From Maricurvus nonylphenolicus (GTDB lineage: Bacteria; Pseudomonadota; Gammaproteobacteria; Pseudomonadales; Cellvibrionaceae): a DNA stretch of 64,000 bases. A program made the translations under genes and the position numbers. This document shows positions 33,950 to 42,874 of the stretch, piece by piece. Every line of letters begins with the position of its first letter. The stretch's first letter is position 1. The stretch is from positions 3,472,001 through 3,536,000 of the forward strand of contig NZ_AP031498.1 in the NCBI RefSeq assembly GCF_042854845.1, given 5' to 3'. The notes under the pieces are model-generated. The model was given only the letters and a program-made list of their open reading frames with translations. It did no database searches and was not told where the DNA came from.

Positions 33950-34294
33950 TTACTCCAAACCAATATAGCAGGCGATTTCGAACATATCGGGTTTGCCTTC
34001 TTCATGCCCGAAGAAACAGATATCTTCCCTATCCTGCTCATCGTCGAACCAGCAACCTAACACAAAATCACACTTTAAGGACTTCGCCTGACGCTGAAGA
34101 AAATTCAGCGGTTCTTTCAAATGAACCGGCTTTTTTACCTGTAAATGAATACCGACAGGGCCTGCCTCTTCATCGTTGACAGCTGTTGCCTCAACCTTGG
34201 TTGAGTCATCATCCAGCCATTGGCTTATCGCCTCGTGCAACGTCGGGCGAATTTTTTCCAACTCTTCGGATTCCGCGTAAATATAGAGTTTCAT
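33950..34294 (-). CDS. Unknown small acidic protein
   Basis: A 114-aa acidic protein with no signal peptide. It starts MKLYIYAESEELEKIRPTLH and contains VGIHLQVKKPVHLKEPLNFL, CDFVLGCWFDDEQDREDICF and GKPDMFEIACYIGLE. The regular strand/helix alternation suggests a compact alpha/beta fold. I do not recognise it. The 236-nt gap to the next gene leftward is AT-rich and shows nothing. Confidence 0.65.
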   Translation of the reverse strand: MKLYIYAESEELEKIRPTLHEAISQWLDDDSTKVEATAVNDEEAGPVGIHLQVKKPVHLKEPLNFLQRQAKSLKCDFVLGCWFDDEQDREDICFFGHEEGKPDMFEIACYIGLE

Positions 34295-34459
34295 AAATCA
34301 TCAGATCACTATTGATTAACAGGGCATATGGTAACTGTCTTGCTAGGGTTATCCAACCTTCTCTACTGACATTAAAGCGTAATACCCAATCGCTATAAAA
34401 ATTCTGAAGCAACCTCTTCAAGACGATCTATACTGAATATTAAGACATGAGAAGAGATT

Positions 34460-35866
34460 ATGAATATTGCCATTAGTGAAAAATCAGCATCAAAACCAAA
34501 AACTATAGCCGAAGCCTACGTTAGACCATTAAACAGTTTAGAATTACTTTCCCACCGCGAAATCTCACAACTACTGGAAACCAACGCGGAGATCTTTCAA
34601 CAGTTTCGACAGTGCGCACTGGCGGTACTGAATACCGGTAGCGAAATTGATGATGCCGCCGAAATGCTGGCCCAATATGAAAACTTTGACATTCGGGTTA
34701 TCCCGCAATCCCGTGGTTTAAAGATTAAGGTTTTTAACGCACCCGCCTCGGCCTTTGTCGACGGTAAGATGATTCGTGGGATTCAGGATCACCTGTTTTC
34801 TGTGTTGCGTGATATCGTCTATACCCACCACAAACTCAATGATTCCGCTAAATTCGACCTTAGCTGTTCCCACGGCATTACCGATGCGGTATTCCGTATC
34901 CTGCGCAACGCCAATATGGTCAAACCCAATTTAGGTCCCAATCTGGCGGTATGTTGGGGCGGTCACTCTATTAGCCGTAAAGAGTATGACTACTCCAAAG
35001 CCGTAGGTTATCAGTTGGGATTGCGCGGCATTAACATTGCCACCGGCTGTGGATTGGGCGCTATGAAAGGCCCCATGAAAGGCGCCACTATCGGCCATGC
35101 CAAACAGCAAAATCGCAAGGGCCGTTATATGGGGATTTCAGAGCCAGGCATTATTGCCTCCGAATCCCCCAACCCCATCGTCAATGAATTGGTCATTTTG
35201 CCGGATATCGAAAAGCGTCTGGAAGCGTTTGTCCGTTTAGCCCACGGTATTATTGTATTTCCCGGCGGTGCGGGAACGGCAGAAGAAATTCTGTATTTAG
35301 TGGGCATCTTGCTCAACAGCAAAAACAGGGGCACCCCGTTTCCCTTAATCTTTGCCGCACCGGAAACCAGTAAGGATTACTTTGTTTCCATGGATCGTTT
35401 TATTCGCAACACACTGGGCGAAGAAGCCTCCAAGACCTATGAGATTATTATTGGTCAACCAGATCGTGTGGCCAAACGAGTCAAGAAAGGCTTGGAACGG
35501 GTACACAGCTTCCGCCGCGAACAACAAGAGGCCTACTATTACAATTGGCGCTTGCATATTCCTATCGATCAGCAGGAACCGTTTGAGCCCAGCCATGAGA
35601 ATATGCGCAATTTAAAACTAAGCCGTGAGCTGGAAAGTTCAGATCTGGCTTCACAGTTGCGCAAGGCCTTCTCAGGCATTGTTGCCGGCAATGTGAAAGC
35701 CTACGGTATAGAACAGATTCAAAAGAATGGTCCCTACCAACTGCAGGGGGATGCGTCTTTGATTGCTGAAATGGATAAGTTGTTGCAGGAGTTTATACAA
35801 CAGCGCCGAATGAAACTCGGAGTCGAAACTTATAAACCCTGTTACGAGTTTATCACCGACGCTTAG
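34460..35866 (+). CDS. ppnN: PpnN nucleotide 5'-monophosphate nucleosidase (YgdH)
   Basis: The 468-aa product matches PpnN, which cleaves the glycosidic bond of purine and pyrimidine monophosphates and is controlled by (p)ppGpp. It has an N-terminal regulatory part (RPLNSLELLSHREISQLL), the LOG/Rossmann core with CWGGHSISRKEYDYSKAVGY, ATGCGLGAMKGPMKGA and the signature PGGAGTAEEILYLVGIL, and a C-terminal domain. Length agrees with E. coli PpnN (454 aa). AAGAG lies just before the ATG. It stands alone, convergent with the TraB-like gene. Confidence 0.95.
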   Translation: MNIAISEKSASKPKTIAEAYVRPLNSLELLSHREISQLLETNAEIFQQFRQCALAVLNTGSEIDDAAEMLAQYENFDIRVIPQSRGLKIKVFNAPASAFVDGKMIRGIQDHLFSVLRDIVYTHHKLNDSAKFDLSCSHGITDAVFRILRNANMVKPNLGPNLAVCWGGHSISRKEYDYSKAVGYQLGLRGINIATGCGLGAMKGPMKGATIGHAKQQNRKGRYMGISEPGIIASESPNPIVNELVILPDIEKRLEAFVRLAHGIIVFPGGAGTAEEILYLVGILLNSKNRGTPFPLIFAAPETSKDYFVSMDRFIRNTLGEEASKTYEIIIGQPDRVAKRVKKGLERVHSFRREQQEAYYYNWRLHIPIDQQEPFEPSHENMRNLKLSRELESSDLASQLRKAFSGIVAGNVKAYGIEQIQKNGPYQLQGDASLIAEMDKLLQEFIQQRRMKLGVETYKPCYEFITDA

Positions 35867-35875
35867 CGCAGGCTT

Positions 35876-36748
35876 TTACAATTGTTCCACCTGATAACCG
35901 CGTGCTTTGAGTTGCTCAAGCACGCCCTCATCTCCGGCCAAGTGCAAACTACCTACCAAAATGAACTCCACTTGAGCACTACGTATATAGCCCTCAATTT
36001 TTGGCATCCAATCATTATTGCGATCCAACAACAGTGATTTATAAATTGCCGGAAAAGTATCGCGCATTTCCGTTAAGCTGGTCTTCTCTAGAGAAGCCAT
36101 ATCGCCCTTGCGCCAGGCACTTTTCATATCACTGAGAATAGTAGGCAGATCTTCCAGATCCCGCAGGGTGTAAAGAATCATATCGTCTTCTCGCCCTTTG
36201 CCCATATCAGCTAAAAACGTCAACTGTTGCTCAACGGTTTCCAACTTACCAAGCTGCTTACCGTCCTGACTGGCACGGTTACTAAAGTAACTGTCTACAC
36301 CTGTTGCGGTTTGCCCCAAACGTTGCAACTCGATCACTGACAGCGTCATAGATACCATGCCAGGTTTTAGCAACAACATTTGATCAAGCGGCAGCCCTCG
36401 ACTCTGCATATGCTCGCTAAGCGCAGCAAAGGTTTTTGGCTTTAACACCTGTTGCAAATTACGGCCATCGCGATACATCATGGCCATCATCATGCGCTGC
36501 TGAAAAGCAGGTTCCTGCATAGCCTTGGCATCGGTTTCCAGCACCACCACAGACGCTTGCTGGTAGGCCGTATCGAATACACTGGGTAGTGGATAATCGT
36601 CTTGCGATAACATATGAATGGTGCCGCCAATAAACAGATGTTTACCATCTTTCGACACCTTCCAAACAGAAGAGGATTCTGCCCAAGCCTGTGACAACAG
36701 CGTGAACGACAAAAAGCAGAACAGGAAAAACCGCGTAATAATCATCAT
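35876..36748 (-). CDS. TraB/GumN family exported protein
   Basis: The 290-aa protein has a signal peptide (FFLFCFLSFTLLSQAWAE) and the TraB/GumN hallmarks: GGTIHMLSQDDYPLP near residue 41, a central helix-rich region with GVDSYF and KLETVEQQLTFLADM, and VEFILVGSLHLAGDEG near the C-terminus. The two GxxH motifs resemble the metal-dependent protease site of TIKI proteins, but bacterial function is not established. It probably acts in the periplasm. Ten nucleotides separate it from the ppnN stop. Confidence 0.88.
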   Translation of the reverse strand: MMIITRFFLFCFLSFTLLSQAWAESSSVWKVSKDGKHLFIGGTIHMLSQDDYPLPSVFDTAYQQASVVVLETDAKAMQEPAFQQRMMMAMMYRDGRNLQQVLKPKTFAALSEHMQSRGLPLDQMLLLKPGMVSMTLSVIELQRLGQTATGVDSYFSNRASQDGKQLGKLETVEQQLTFLADMGKGREDDMILYTLRDLEDLPTILSDMKSAWRKGDMASLEKTSLTEMRDTFPAIYKSLLLDRNNDWMPKIEGYIRSAQVEFILVGSLHLAGDEGVLEQLKARGYQVEQL

Positions 36749-36917
36749 CAGATCCTTTTATTGATGATAGAAGTGTAGACCGAGTCTAAGACCACCTGTA
36801 ACTATCAACAAGCTTACAATCATAAATTCTTGCCATAACCCATACTCACGTTATACCAGACATTTGTCGTGTGCTGATACTTGCGCCGCCAATCCTCAGC
36901 AACTACACTTACCGCGA

Positions 36918-37029
36918 TCTTGTCGGGGTGCCCTACCCAAAACCATTTTGGGTTATGAAGTGGGCTGAGATCGGCGCAAGCCGGATCCCGTTGAACCTGA
37001 TCAGGTTGATACCTGCGTAGGGAACAAGA
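36918..37029 (+). ncRNA. TPP riboswitch (THI box)
   Basis: All the conserved parts of the thiamine pyrophosphate aptamer are present in order: P1 arm TCTTGT (36918-36923), GGGGTGCCC, an optional P3a hairpin CCCAAAA/TTTTGGG, GGCTGAGATC, the CCCGTTGAACCTGATCAGG segment, ATACCTGCGTAGGGAA and the closing P1 arm ACAAGA (37024-37029). It lies about 140 nt before thiC. The stretch to thiC has GGTTG followed by six T at 37081-37092, which may belong to the expression platform, but no strong terminator stem is obvious. Confidence 0.97.
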
Positions 37030-37166
37030 ATGACTTAGCGCCATAAAACCGTTCAAAGCCTGCTGCACACTTTTCACTCTGGTTGTTTTTTGAACTCCCG
37101 CCGCTATCTCGCTCTCTTGCTCCGCGCGTTATCAATGATCATAACCGTAACTATGCGAGCAAACAG

Positions 37167-39041
37167 ATGAGCAATTCGACCTCCTTCAGAAAACTTAGCG
37201 AAAGCGCCAGCGTTGACCAGTTGTCGACCCAGCCGTTTACCGGCTCCAAAAAAATCTATGTGGAAGGTTCACGCCCAGATGTACGTGTAGCCATGCGCGA
37301 GGTTCACCTGTCCCCTACCCAATTGCAGGATGAGAGCACCGAGATTAACCAACCGGTTCGCATCTACGATACCTCCGGTGTGTACACCGACCCGGATGTG
37401 GAAATCGATGTGCGTAAAGGCCTGGCACCACTGCGTGAAAGCTGGATCACCGAGCGTGGTGATACCGTGCAACTGGAAGAGTTCTCATCTGAGTACACCA
37501 ACCTACGCAACCAGAATATCGGCCTGGATAACCTGCGTTTTGAGCACCTGCGTAAACCTCGCCAAGCCGAAGAAGGTAAAAACGTTACCCAACTGCACTA
37601 CGCTCGTCAGGGTATTGTGACCCCGGAGATGGAATACATTGCCATCCGTGAAAACCTGGCACTGGAAGAGAAGCAGATGGAAGACGCTGCCAAGTTCCAA
37701 CATGCTGGCCAGAACTTCGGTGCCAACACCCCTAAATTTATCACCCCGGAATTTGTTCGCAGTGAAGTCGCCGCCGGCCGCGCGGTAATCCCAGCCAACA
37801 TTAACCACCCGGAAAGTGAGCCGATGATTATTGGCCGTAACTTCCTGGTGAAGATCAACGCCAACATTGGTAACAGTGCCGTCACCTCTTCTATCGAAGA
37901 AGAAGTCGAGAAAATGGTCTGGTCTACCCGTTGGGGCGGCGATACGGTAATGGATCTGTCCACCGGTAAAAACATTCACGAAACCCGCGAGTGGATTATC
38001 CGCAACTCGCCAGTGCCCATCGGCACCGTACCTATTTACCAGGCCCTGGAAAAAGTAGACGGTGTGGCCGAAGACCTGACCTGGGAAATCTTCCGCGATA
38101 CGTTAATCGAGCAGTGTGAGCAAGGCGTTGACTACTTCACCATTCACGCTGGCGTACTGCTGCGTTATGTACCAATGACCGCCAAGCGTGTAACCGGTAT
38201 CGTATCCCGCGGTGGTTCCATTATGGCCAAGTGGTGTCTGGCCCATCACAAAGAGAACTTCCTCTACACCCACTTTGAAGATATTTGTGAAATCCTCAAA
38301 GCCTATGACGTGACCTTCTCTCTGGGAGACGGCCTGCGTCCTGGTTGTGTGGCCGATGCCAACGACGAAGCACAATTTGCCGAATTGCGTACCCTGGGTG
38401 AGCTGACCAAGATTGCCTGGAAGCACGATGTGCAGGTCTTTATTGAAGGCCCAGGCCATGTACCTATGCACATGGTAAAAGAGAACATGGACGAGCAGTT
38501 AAAACACTGTCACGAAGCACCGTTCTACACCTTGGGCCCACTGGTTACCGATATTTCTCCAGGCTACGACCACTTTGCCTCTGGTATTGGTGCGGCCATG
38601 ATCGGCTGGTACGGCTGTGCCATGCTCTGCTACGTTACCCCAAAAGAGCACTTGGGCCTACCTAATCGCGACGATGTTAAAGAAGGCATTATCACCTATA
38701 AAATCGCGGCTCATGCAGCTGATTTGGCCAAAGGTCACCCGGCATCGCAAATTCGCGATAACGCGCTGTCAAAAGCCCGTTTTGAATTCCGCTGGGAAGA
38801 TCAGTTTAACCTGAGCCTGGACCCGGATACCGCACGCGCCTTCCACGACGAAACCCTGCCAAAGGATTCCGCCAAAGTGGCTCACTTCTGCTCCATGTGT
38901 GGTCCAAAATTCTGTTCCATGAAAATCACCCAGGAAGTGCGTGACTACGCCGACAACATGAGCGACGAAGCCAAAGAAGGCATGGAAAAAATGGCTGAAG
39001 AGTTCAAGAGCAAAGGTAGCGAAATCTATCATGAGGTCTAA
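37167..39041 (+). CDS. thiC: ThiC phosphomethylpyrimidine synthase
   Basis: ThiC is a radical SAM enzyme that turns aminoimidazole ribotide into HMP phosphate. The 624-aa product from ATG 37167 (MSNSTSFRKLSES) has IYVEGSRPDVRVAMREV, the core TWEIFRDTLIEQCEQGVDYF, GDGLRPGCVADANDEAQF, IEGPGHVPMHMVKENM and the C-terminal cluster motif CSMCGPKFCSMK (C-x2-C-x4-C). E. coli ThiC is 631 aa, so this start fits; the open frame extends to a TTG at 37083 that would add 28 unlikely residues. It is first in the riboswitch-controlled thiamine operon. Confidence 0.97.
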   Translation: MSNSTSFRKLSESASVDQLSTQPFTGSKKIYVEGSRPDVRVAMREVHLSPTQLQDESTEINQPVRIYDTSGVYTDPDVEIDVRKGLAPLRESWITERGDTVQLEEFSSEYTNLRNQNIGLDNLRFEHLRKPRQAEEGKNVTQLHYARQGIVTPEMEYIAIRENLALEEKQMEDAAKFQHAGQNFGANTPKFITPEFVRSEVAAGRAVIPANINHPESEPMIIGRNFLVKINANIGNSAVTSSIEEEVEKMVWSTRWGGDTVMDLSTGKNIHETREWIIRNSPVPIGTVPIYQALEKVDGVAEDLTWEIFRDTLIEQCEQGVDYFTIHAGVLLRYVPMTAKRVTGIVSRGGSIMAKWCLAHHKENFLYTHFEDICEILKAYDVTFSLGDGLRPGCVADANDEAQFAELRTLGELTKIAWKHDVQVFIEGPGHVPMHMVKENMDEQLKHCHEAPFYTLGPLVTDISPGYDHFASGIGAAMIGWYGCAMLCYVTPKEHLGLPNRDDVKEGIITYKIAAHAADLAKGHPASQIRDNALSKARFEFRWEDQFNLSLDPDTARAFHDETLPKDSAKVAHFCSMCGPKFCSMKITQEVRDYADNMSDEAKEGMEKMAEEFKSKGSEIYHEV

Positions 39042-40224
39042 CCCGACCCGACCTGCAAACATGGTTTCAGATATCAGCAAGGCCAGCATCGGCATTGCCG
39101 GTGCTGGCCTGCTCGGCCGCTTACTGGCCTGGCGTTTACGCCGGGCCGGCGCCGAGGTATCGCTGTTTGAAGCGGGCAGTTTTGATCAGCCACTGGCGGC
39201 GGCACAAACCGCCGCCGGTATGATTGCGCCGGTATCTGAAGCCGTTGCCACCGAGCCTTACGTTTACAGTCTGGGCAATCGCTCCATGCAATTGTGGCCT
39301 TCGTGGCTGTCGGAGTTTGAAGCCGAAACGGGTATTTGTATCAACTACTCCCGCCAGGGCAGTTTATTGGTTGCTCACCCGCAGGATCTCGCAGAACTCA
39401 ATCAGTTTGAACGGGATATTCAACGCGCGCTAATCACTGACACACAGCACGTGCCTTACCAGCGGATTCATTCGCAGGGTATTCGTGAACTGGAGAGCGA
39501 TTTATCCGATCGGCTAACCGAGGGATTGTTTCTGCCCGATGAAGCCCATATCGATAATCGCCAACTGCTCAGAGAACTGATTGCCCACTGCAAACAACTT
39601 GGTGTGCAGTGTTTTGAAAACACACCTGCCGAGGTTTTTGCCGGCGAAATCAAAACCGCCGATAAAACCCACGCCTTCGATTTAGTGCTCGACTGCCGCG
39701 GTGTGGGTGCACAAAGCCAGTGGTCACAAGTCCGCGGTGTGCGCGGTGAAGTCATGAGCGTACAAACCCGTGAAGTCAGCTTAAGCCGCCCGGTGCGTTT
39801 AATGCACCCACGTTATCAATTGTATGTGGTTCCGAAAGCCAACAACTGCTTTGTGATTGGGGCAACACAACTGGAAAGCGAAGATCGCTCACCGGTTACC
39901 CTGCAATCGACACTGGAACTGGGTAGCGCACTTTATACCCTGAGCCCCGCTTTTGCCGAAGCCAATATCATTGAGCTGAAATCCAACCTGCGCCCGGCGC
40001 TGCCCGACAACGGCCCACAGGTTGAAATCAACGATGGTCTGTTAAAAATTAATGGCTTGTTCCGCCACGGTTATTTATTAGCCCCGGTAGTGGTTGACCA
40101 TGTCATCAATTGGCTTAATCAGGGCGAGGCCATGCCTTACGATCAATTATTAGGATTAGCTGAAGCTACTCTTTCCAATGATCTCTCCTCTAATCCCTCG
40201 ATTCAGGAGCAACACCTTGCCTGA
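39031..40224 (+). CDS. thiO: ThiO glycine oxidase (FAD-dependent)
   Basis: The 397-aa DAO-family flavoprotein has the FAD-binding GIAGAGLLGRLLAWRL near residue 20, GMIAPVSEA, GVRGEVMSVQ and the C-terminal INGLFRHGYLLAP of glycine oxidases. ThiO makes dehydroglycine (iminoacetate) for thiazole synthesis and replaces ThiH in aerobic bacteria, consistent with no thiH here. ATG 39031 overlaps the thiC stop by 11 nt; ATG 39061 (MVSDISKASIG) is an alternative, and neither has a clear Shine-Dalgarno. Confidence 0.92.
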   Translation: MRSNPTRPANMVSDISKASIGIAGAGLLGRLLAWRLRRAGAEVSLFEAGSFDQPLAAAQTAAGMIAPVSEAVATEPYVYSLGNRSMQLWPSWLSEFEAETGICINYSRQGSLLVAHPQDLAELNQFERDIQRALITDTQHVPYQRIHSQGIRELESDLSDRLTEGLFLPDEAHIDNRQLLRELIAHCKQLGVQCFENTPAEVFAGEIKTADKTHAFDLVLDCRGVGAQSQWSQVRGVRGEVMSVQTREVSLSRPVRLMHPRYQLYVVPKANNCFVIGATQLESEDRSPVTLQSTLELGSALYTLSPAFAEANIIELKSNLRPALPDNGPQVEINDGLLKINGLFRHGYLLAPVVVDHVINWLNQGEAMPYDQLLGLAEATLSNDLSSNPSIQEQHLA

Positions 40225-40432
40225 TTCCACTATCCAAATTAGCTTAAACGGTAACAGTTTTGAGCTTAGCGCCAACAGCAGCCTGGCCGACGCCGTGGCC
40301 AAGGCAGATTTCTGTTGCGACAAAATTGCCGCTGCGGTTAACGGTGAATTTGTGCCCCGCAGCCAGTATGACGAACATATTCTGTTTGGTGATGACAAAG
40401 TCGATATTGTTACCCCGGTTGGCGGTGGCTAA
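40217..40432 (+). CDS. thiS: ThiS sulfur-carrier protein
   Basis: ThiS is the ubiquitin-like sulfur carrier for thiazole synthesis. The product is 71 aa with IQISLNGNSFELSANSSLAD, AAVNGEFVPRSQYDEHIL, DDKVDIVTPVGGG and the required C-terminal Gly-Gly. I set the start at TTG 40217 because AGGAG (40205-40209) lies 7 nt before it and the length then fits the family (about 66 aa); the frame upstream lies inside thiO and has no such signal. It overlaps the thiO stop by 8 nt. Confidence 0.92.
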   Translation: MPDSTIQISLNGNSFELSANSSLADAVAKADFCCDKIAAAVNGEFVPRSQYDEHILFGDDKVDIVTPVGGG

Positions 40433-40450
40433 AAAAGAGGCTAGAACACG

Positions 40451-41272
40451 ATGAATGCACATACTGAGATTGGCAACGATTCCCTTGAAGATAGCCTGAC
40501 GCTCTACGGTGAAAGCTTTAATAGCCGCTTCCTGCTGGGTACAGCGCTTTATGCATCTCCACAATTAATGGTCGACTCCATTAAAGCCTCCCAGTGCGAT
40601 ATCGTCACCCTGGGCTTGCGCCGTCAAAACCCGGCCGACAACAGTGGCGATGCCTTTTGGCAAATGATCCGCGATACCGGTTGCAAACTGCTGCCCAATA
40701 CCGCCGGCTGTAAATCTGCCAAAGAAGCCATCAACCTGGCGGAAATGTCACGCGAGCTGTTTGAAACCGAATGGTTAAAACTGGAAGTCATCGGTGACGA
40801 CTACAACTTACAGCCTGACCCGTTTGGTTTGGTGGAAGCTGCAGAAGAACTGATTAAACGTGGCTTTAAAGTCCTGCCCTACTGCACCGACGATTTGATT
40901 TTATGCCAGCGCCTGCGCGATGCAGGTTGTGAAGTGATTATGCCTTGGGGTTCCCCCATAGGAACCGGCCAGGGGTTAATGAACAAATACAACCTGCGTA
41001 CCCTGCGTGAGCGTTTGCACGATGTACCACTGATTGTAGATGCCGGCCTTGGCGCTCCTTCACAAGCTTGCGAAGCCATGGAAATGGGCTTTGATGGCGT
41101 ACTGCTAAATACCGCCGTTGCCAAAGCGCAAAACCCGCCCTTAATGGCTGAAGCCTTTGCCACCGCAATTAACGCTGGCCGCAGTGCTTATAACGCCGGA
41201 CTGATGGAAAAACGCCAGACCGCCGTACCCAGCACACAAACCGTAGGCCAACCCTTTTGGCACCAGAATTAA
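40451..41272 (+). CDS. thiG: ThiG thiazole synthase
   Basis: The 273-aa TIM-barrel enzyme joins deoxyxylulose phosphate, dehydroglycine and ThiS-bound sulfur to make the thiazole ring. Seen are FNSRFLLGTALYASPQLM, VTLGLRRQNP, LLPNTAGCKSAKEA, EWLKLEVIGDDYNLQPDP, VMPWGSPIGTGQGL and VDAGLGAPSQACEAMEMGFD. The Lys in WLKLEVI is the Schiff-base residue of the family. An N-terminal extension of about 15 residues precedes the usual start. The next gene begins one base after its stop. Confidence 0.95.
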   Translation: MNAHTEIGNDSLEDSLTLYGESFNSRFLLGTALYASPQLMVDSIKASQCDIVTLGLRRQNPADNSGDAFWQMIRDTGCKLLPNTAGCKSAKEAINLAEMSRELFETEWLKLEVIGDDYNLQPDPFGLVEAAEELIKRGFKVLPYCTDDLILCQRLRDAGCEVIMPWGSPIGTGQGLMNKYNLRTLRERLHDVPLIVDAGLGAPSQACEAMEMGFDGVLLNTAVAKAQNPPLMAEAFATAINAGRSAYNAGLMEKRQTAVPSTQTVGQPFWHQN

Positions 41273-41273
41273 A

Positions 41274-42764
41274 ATGACCAAACAAGCTTCCTCCCGCCCT
41301 ATCGTTTGGGCCATTGCCGCCTCTGACTCCGGTGGCTGCGCCGGTATTCAAGCGGACTTGCGAACCCTGAATGATCTGGGTACACATGGTTGCAGTGTGA
41401 TAACTGCACTGACGGCACAAAACACTCAAGGCATTCAGCATATTCAGCCAACCTCGGCCGATAACTTAAGCGCGCAATTAAAAGCACTGAGTGCAGACTT
41501 GCCACCCAAAGCCATTAAACTCAGTGTGATTCCCAACACGGAAGCCCTGAGCATTATTAAAGATCAGCTAGCCTGGCAAAACAGCTTTTGTGTTTACGAC
41601 CCGGTCATCAGCAGCACCAGTGGTAATGCCCTGGTCAATGCCGAGGTTATCGATCAACTGCCACAACTGTATCCTTATATTGATCTGCTCACCCCCAACC
41701 TTGATGAAGCCAGCCGCCTAAGTGGCGTTAACATCAAGCATGCAGACGATGTAAAACATGCCGCTGAGAAATTACTCGCTCAAGGTGTTAAAGCGGTTCT
41801 GATTAAGGGTGGTCACAGTGACGACGAGATTTGTCAGGATTTCTTTAGCTACTCAAGCTCTGGTACAGACGGGCAACACAGTTTCTGGCTAACCAACCAC
41901 AAACAAGCGAACCCCAATAGCCGTGCGACGGGTTGTACATTATCTTCTGCCATCGCAGCCTTTATTGCTCAGGGCAAACCTTTACAGGATGCTTTGGTAT
42001 TAGCCAATGCTTACGTACAACAGGGTTTACGATTGGCACTAAGCCTGGGTGACGACAATAAAGTGGGTACCCTGGCGAATGCAGGCACACCAGAAACCTT
42101 TGCCGACTTTCCGCAAATCAGTGACACGGCTGAAGCGGTTAACCTGCCGGCATTCCCTCGCTGCGATTCCCTCAATCTGGGCCTTTACCCGGTTGTCGAC
42201 AGCATTGAATGGTTGGAAAAACTTTTACCATTAGGGGTAAAAACCATTCAATTGCGAGTAAAGAATAAAACTGATGCCGAGCTGGATGAGCTGGTAAAAC
42301 GCGCCAGTGAATTAGGCCACCAGCACAACGCCCGCATGTTTATTAACGACCACTGGCAGCTGGCGATTAAACACAAGGCCTACGGCGTGCATTTGGGTCA
42401 GGAAGATCTTGATAGCGCTGACTTGGCTGCGATTCGTGAAGCCGGGGTTCATTTGGGTCTATCGACTCACAGTGAATATGAGTGGGCGCGTGCAGCTACC
42501 TTTAAGCCCAGTTATTTGGCCATTGGCGCGATCTTCCCGACCGATACCAAAGAAGTGATTATTGTCGGCACCGAAAACCTGCATCAGTGGGTGAAGGTAT
42601 TGAGTAAGGGCTTCCCTCTTACTGCCATTGGCGGTATTAAATCCCATAATCTGGATCAGATTTTGAGTAGTGGCGTGGGATCTGTGGCGGTGGTTACCGC
42701 AATTACGGCGGCGGAGGATTATGTCAAAGCTACAGAAGAATTGATGGCGAGGATTGAGGGCTAA
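41274..42764 (+). CDS. thiDE: Fused ThiD-ThiE bifunctional thiamine enzyme
   Basis: The 496-aa protein joins two enzymes. Residues about 8-270 are HMP-phosphate kinase (ThiD): WAIAASDSGGCAGIQADL, VITALTAQNTQGI, VYDPVISSTSG, LTPNLDEASRLSG, VLIKGGHSDD, ATGCTLSSAIAAFIAQG. Residues about 298-496 are thiamine-phosphate synthase (ThiE): GLYPVVDSIEWLEKLLPLGV, QLRVKNK, FINDHWQLAI, GVHLGQEDL, GLSTHSEYEW and AIGAIFPT. Together they phosphorylate HMP-P and couple it to thiazole phosphate. It completes the riboswitch-controlled operon. Fusions of this kind are known in several bacteria. Confidence 0.95.
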   Translation: MTKQASSRPIVWAIAASDSGGCAGIQADLRTLNDLGTHGCSVITALTAQNTQGIQHIQPTSADNLSAQLKALSADLPPKAIKLSVIPNTEALSIIKDQLAWQNSFCVYDPVISSTSGNALVNAEVIDQLPQLYPYIDLLTPNLDEASRLSGVNIKHADDVKHAAEKLLAQGVKAVLIKGGHSDDEICQDFFSYSSSGTDGQHSFWLTNHKQANPNSRATGCTLSSAIAAFIAQGKPLQDALVLANAYVQQGLRLALSLGDDNKVGTLANAGTPETFADFPQISDTAEAVNLPAFPRCDSLNLGLYPVVDSIEWLEKLLPLGVKTIQLRVKNKTDAELDELVKRASELGHQHNARMFINDHWQLAIKHKAYGVHLGQEDLDSADLAAIREAGVHLGLSTHSEYEWARAATFKPSYLAIGAIFPTDTKEVIIVGTENLHQWVKVLSKGFPLTAIGGIKSHNLDQILSSGVGSVAVVTAITAAEDYVKATEELMARIEG

Positions 42765-42772
42765 GGCTTAGC

Positions 42773-42859
42773 TCTTAAATGGGGTACGACCCGCAGGGTC
42801 GGACCCCGTTCGTGCCACATTGTTGGGGTCCGACCCTGCGGGTCGTACCCCAGTTAAGA
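42773..42859. repeat. Long inverted repeat of two 27-bp palindromes
   Basis: Two 35-nt arms (42773-42807 and 42825-42859) are reverse complements with one mismatch, separated by 17 nt. The core of each arm is a 27-bp near-palindrome of the GGGGT..GACCC family, also seen singly at 32064-32090 and 49979-50005. The pair lies between the convergent thiDE and EamA genes and should fold into a strong hairpin in either transcript. Confidence 0.85.
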
Positions 42860-42874
42860 ATAATCAGGTAAGTA

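Noticed and set aside
33702..33968. 88-codon open frame on the plus strand between two small genes
   Set aside because: Basic low-quality composition, overlaps both flanking genes, and has no ribosome-binding site.
36820..37077. 85-codon open frame on the minus strand
   Set aside because: It lies across the TPP riboswitch, which explains the sequence conservation; no protein features are seen.
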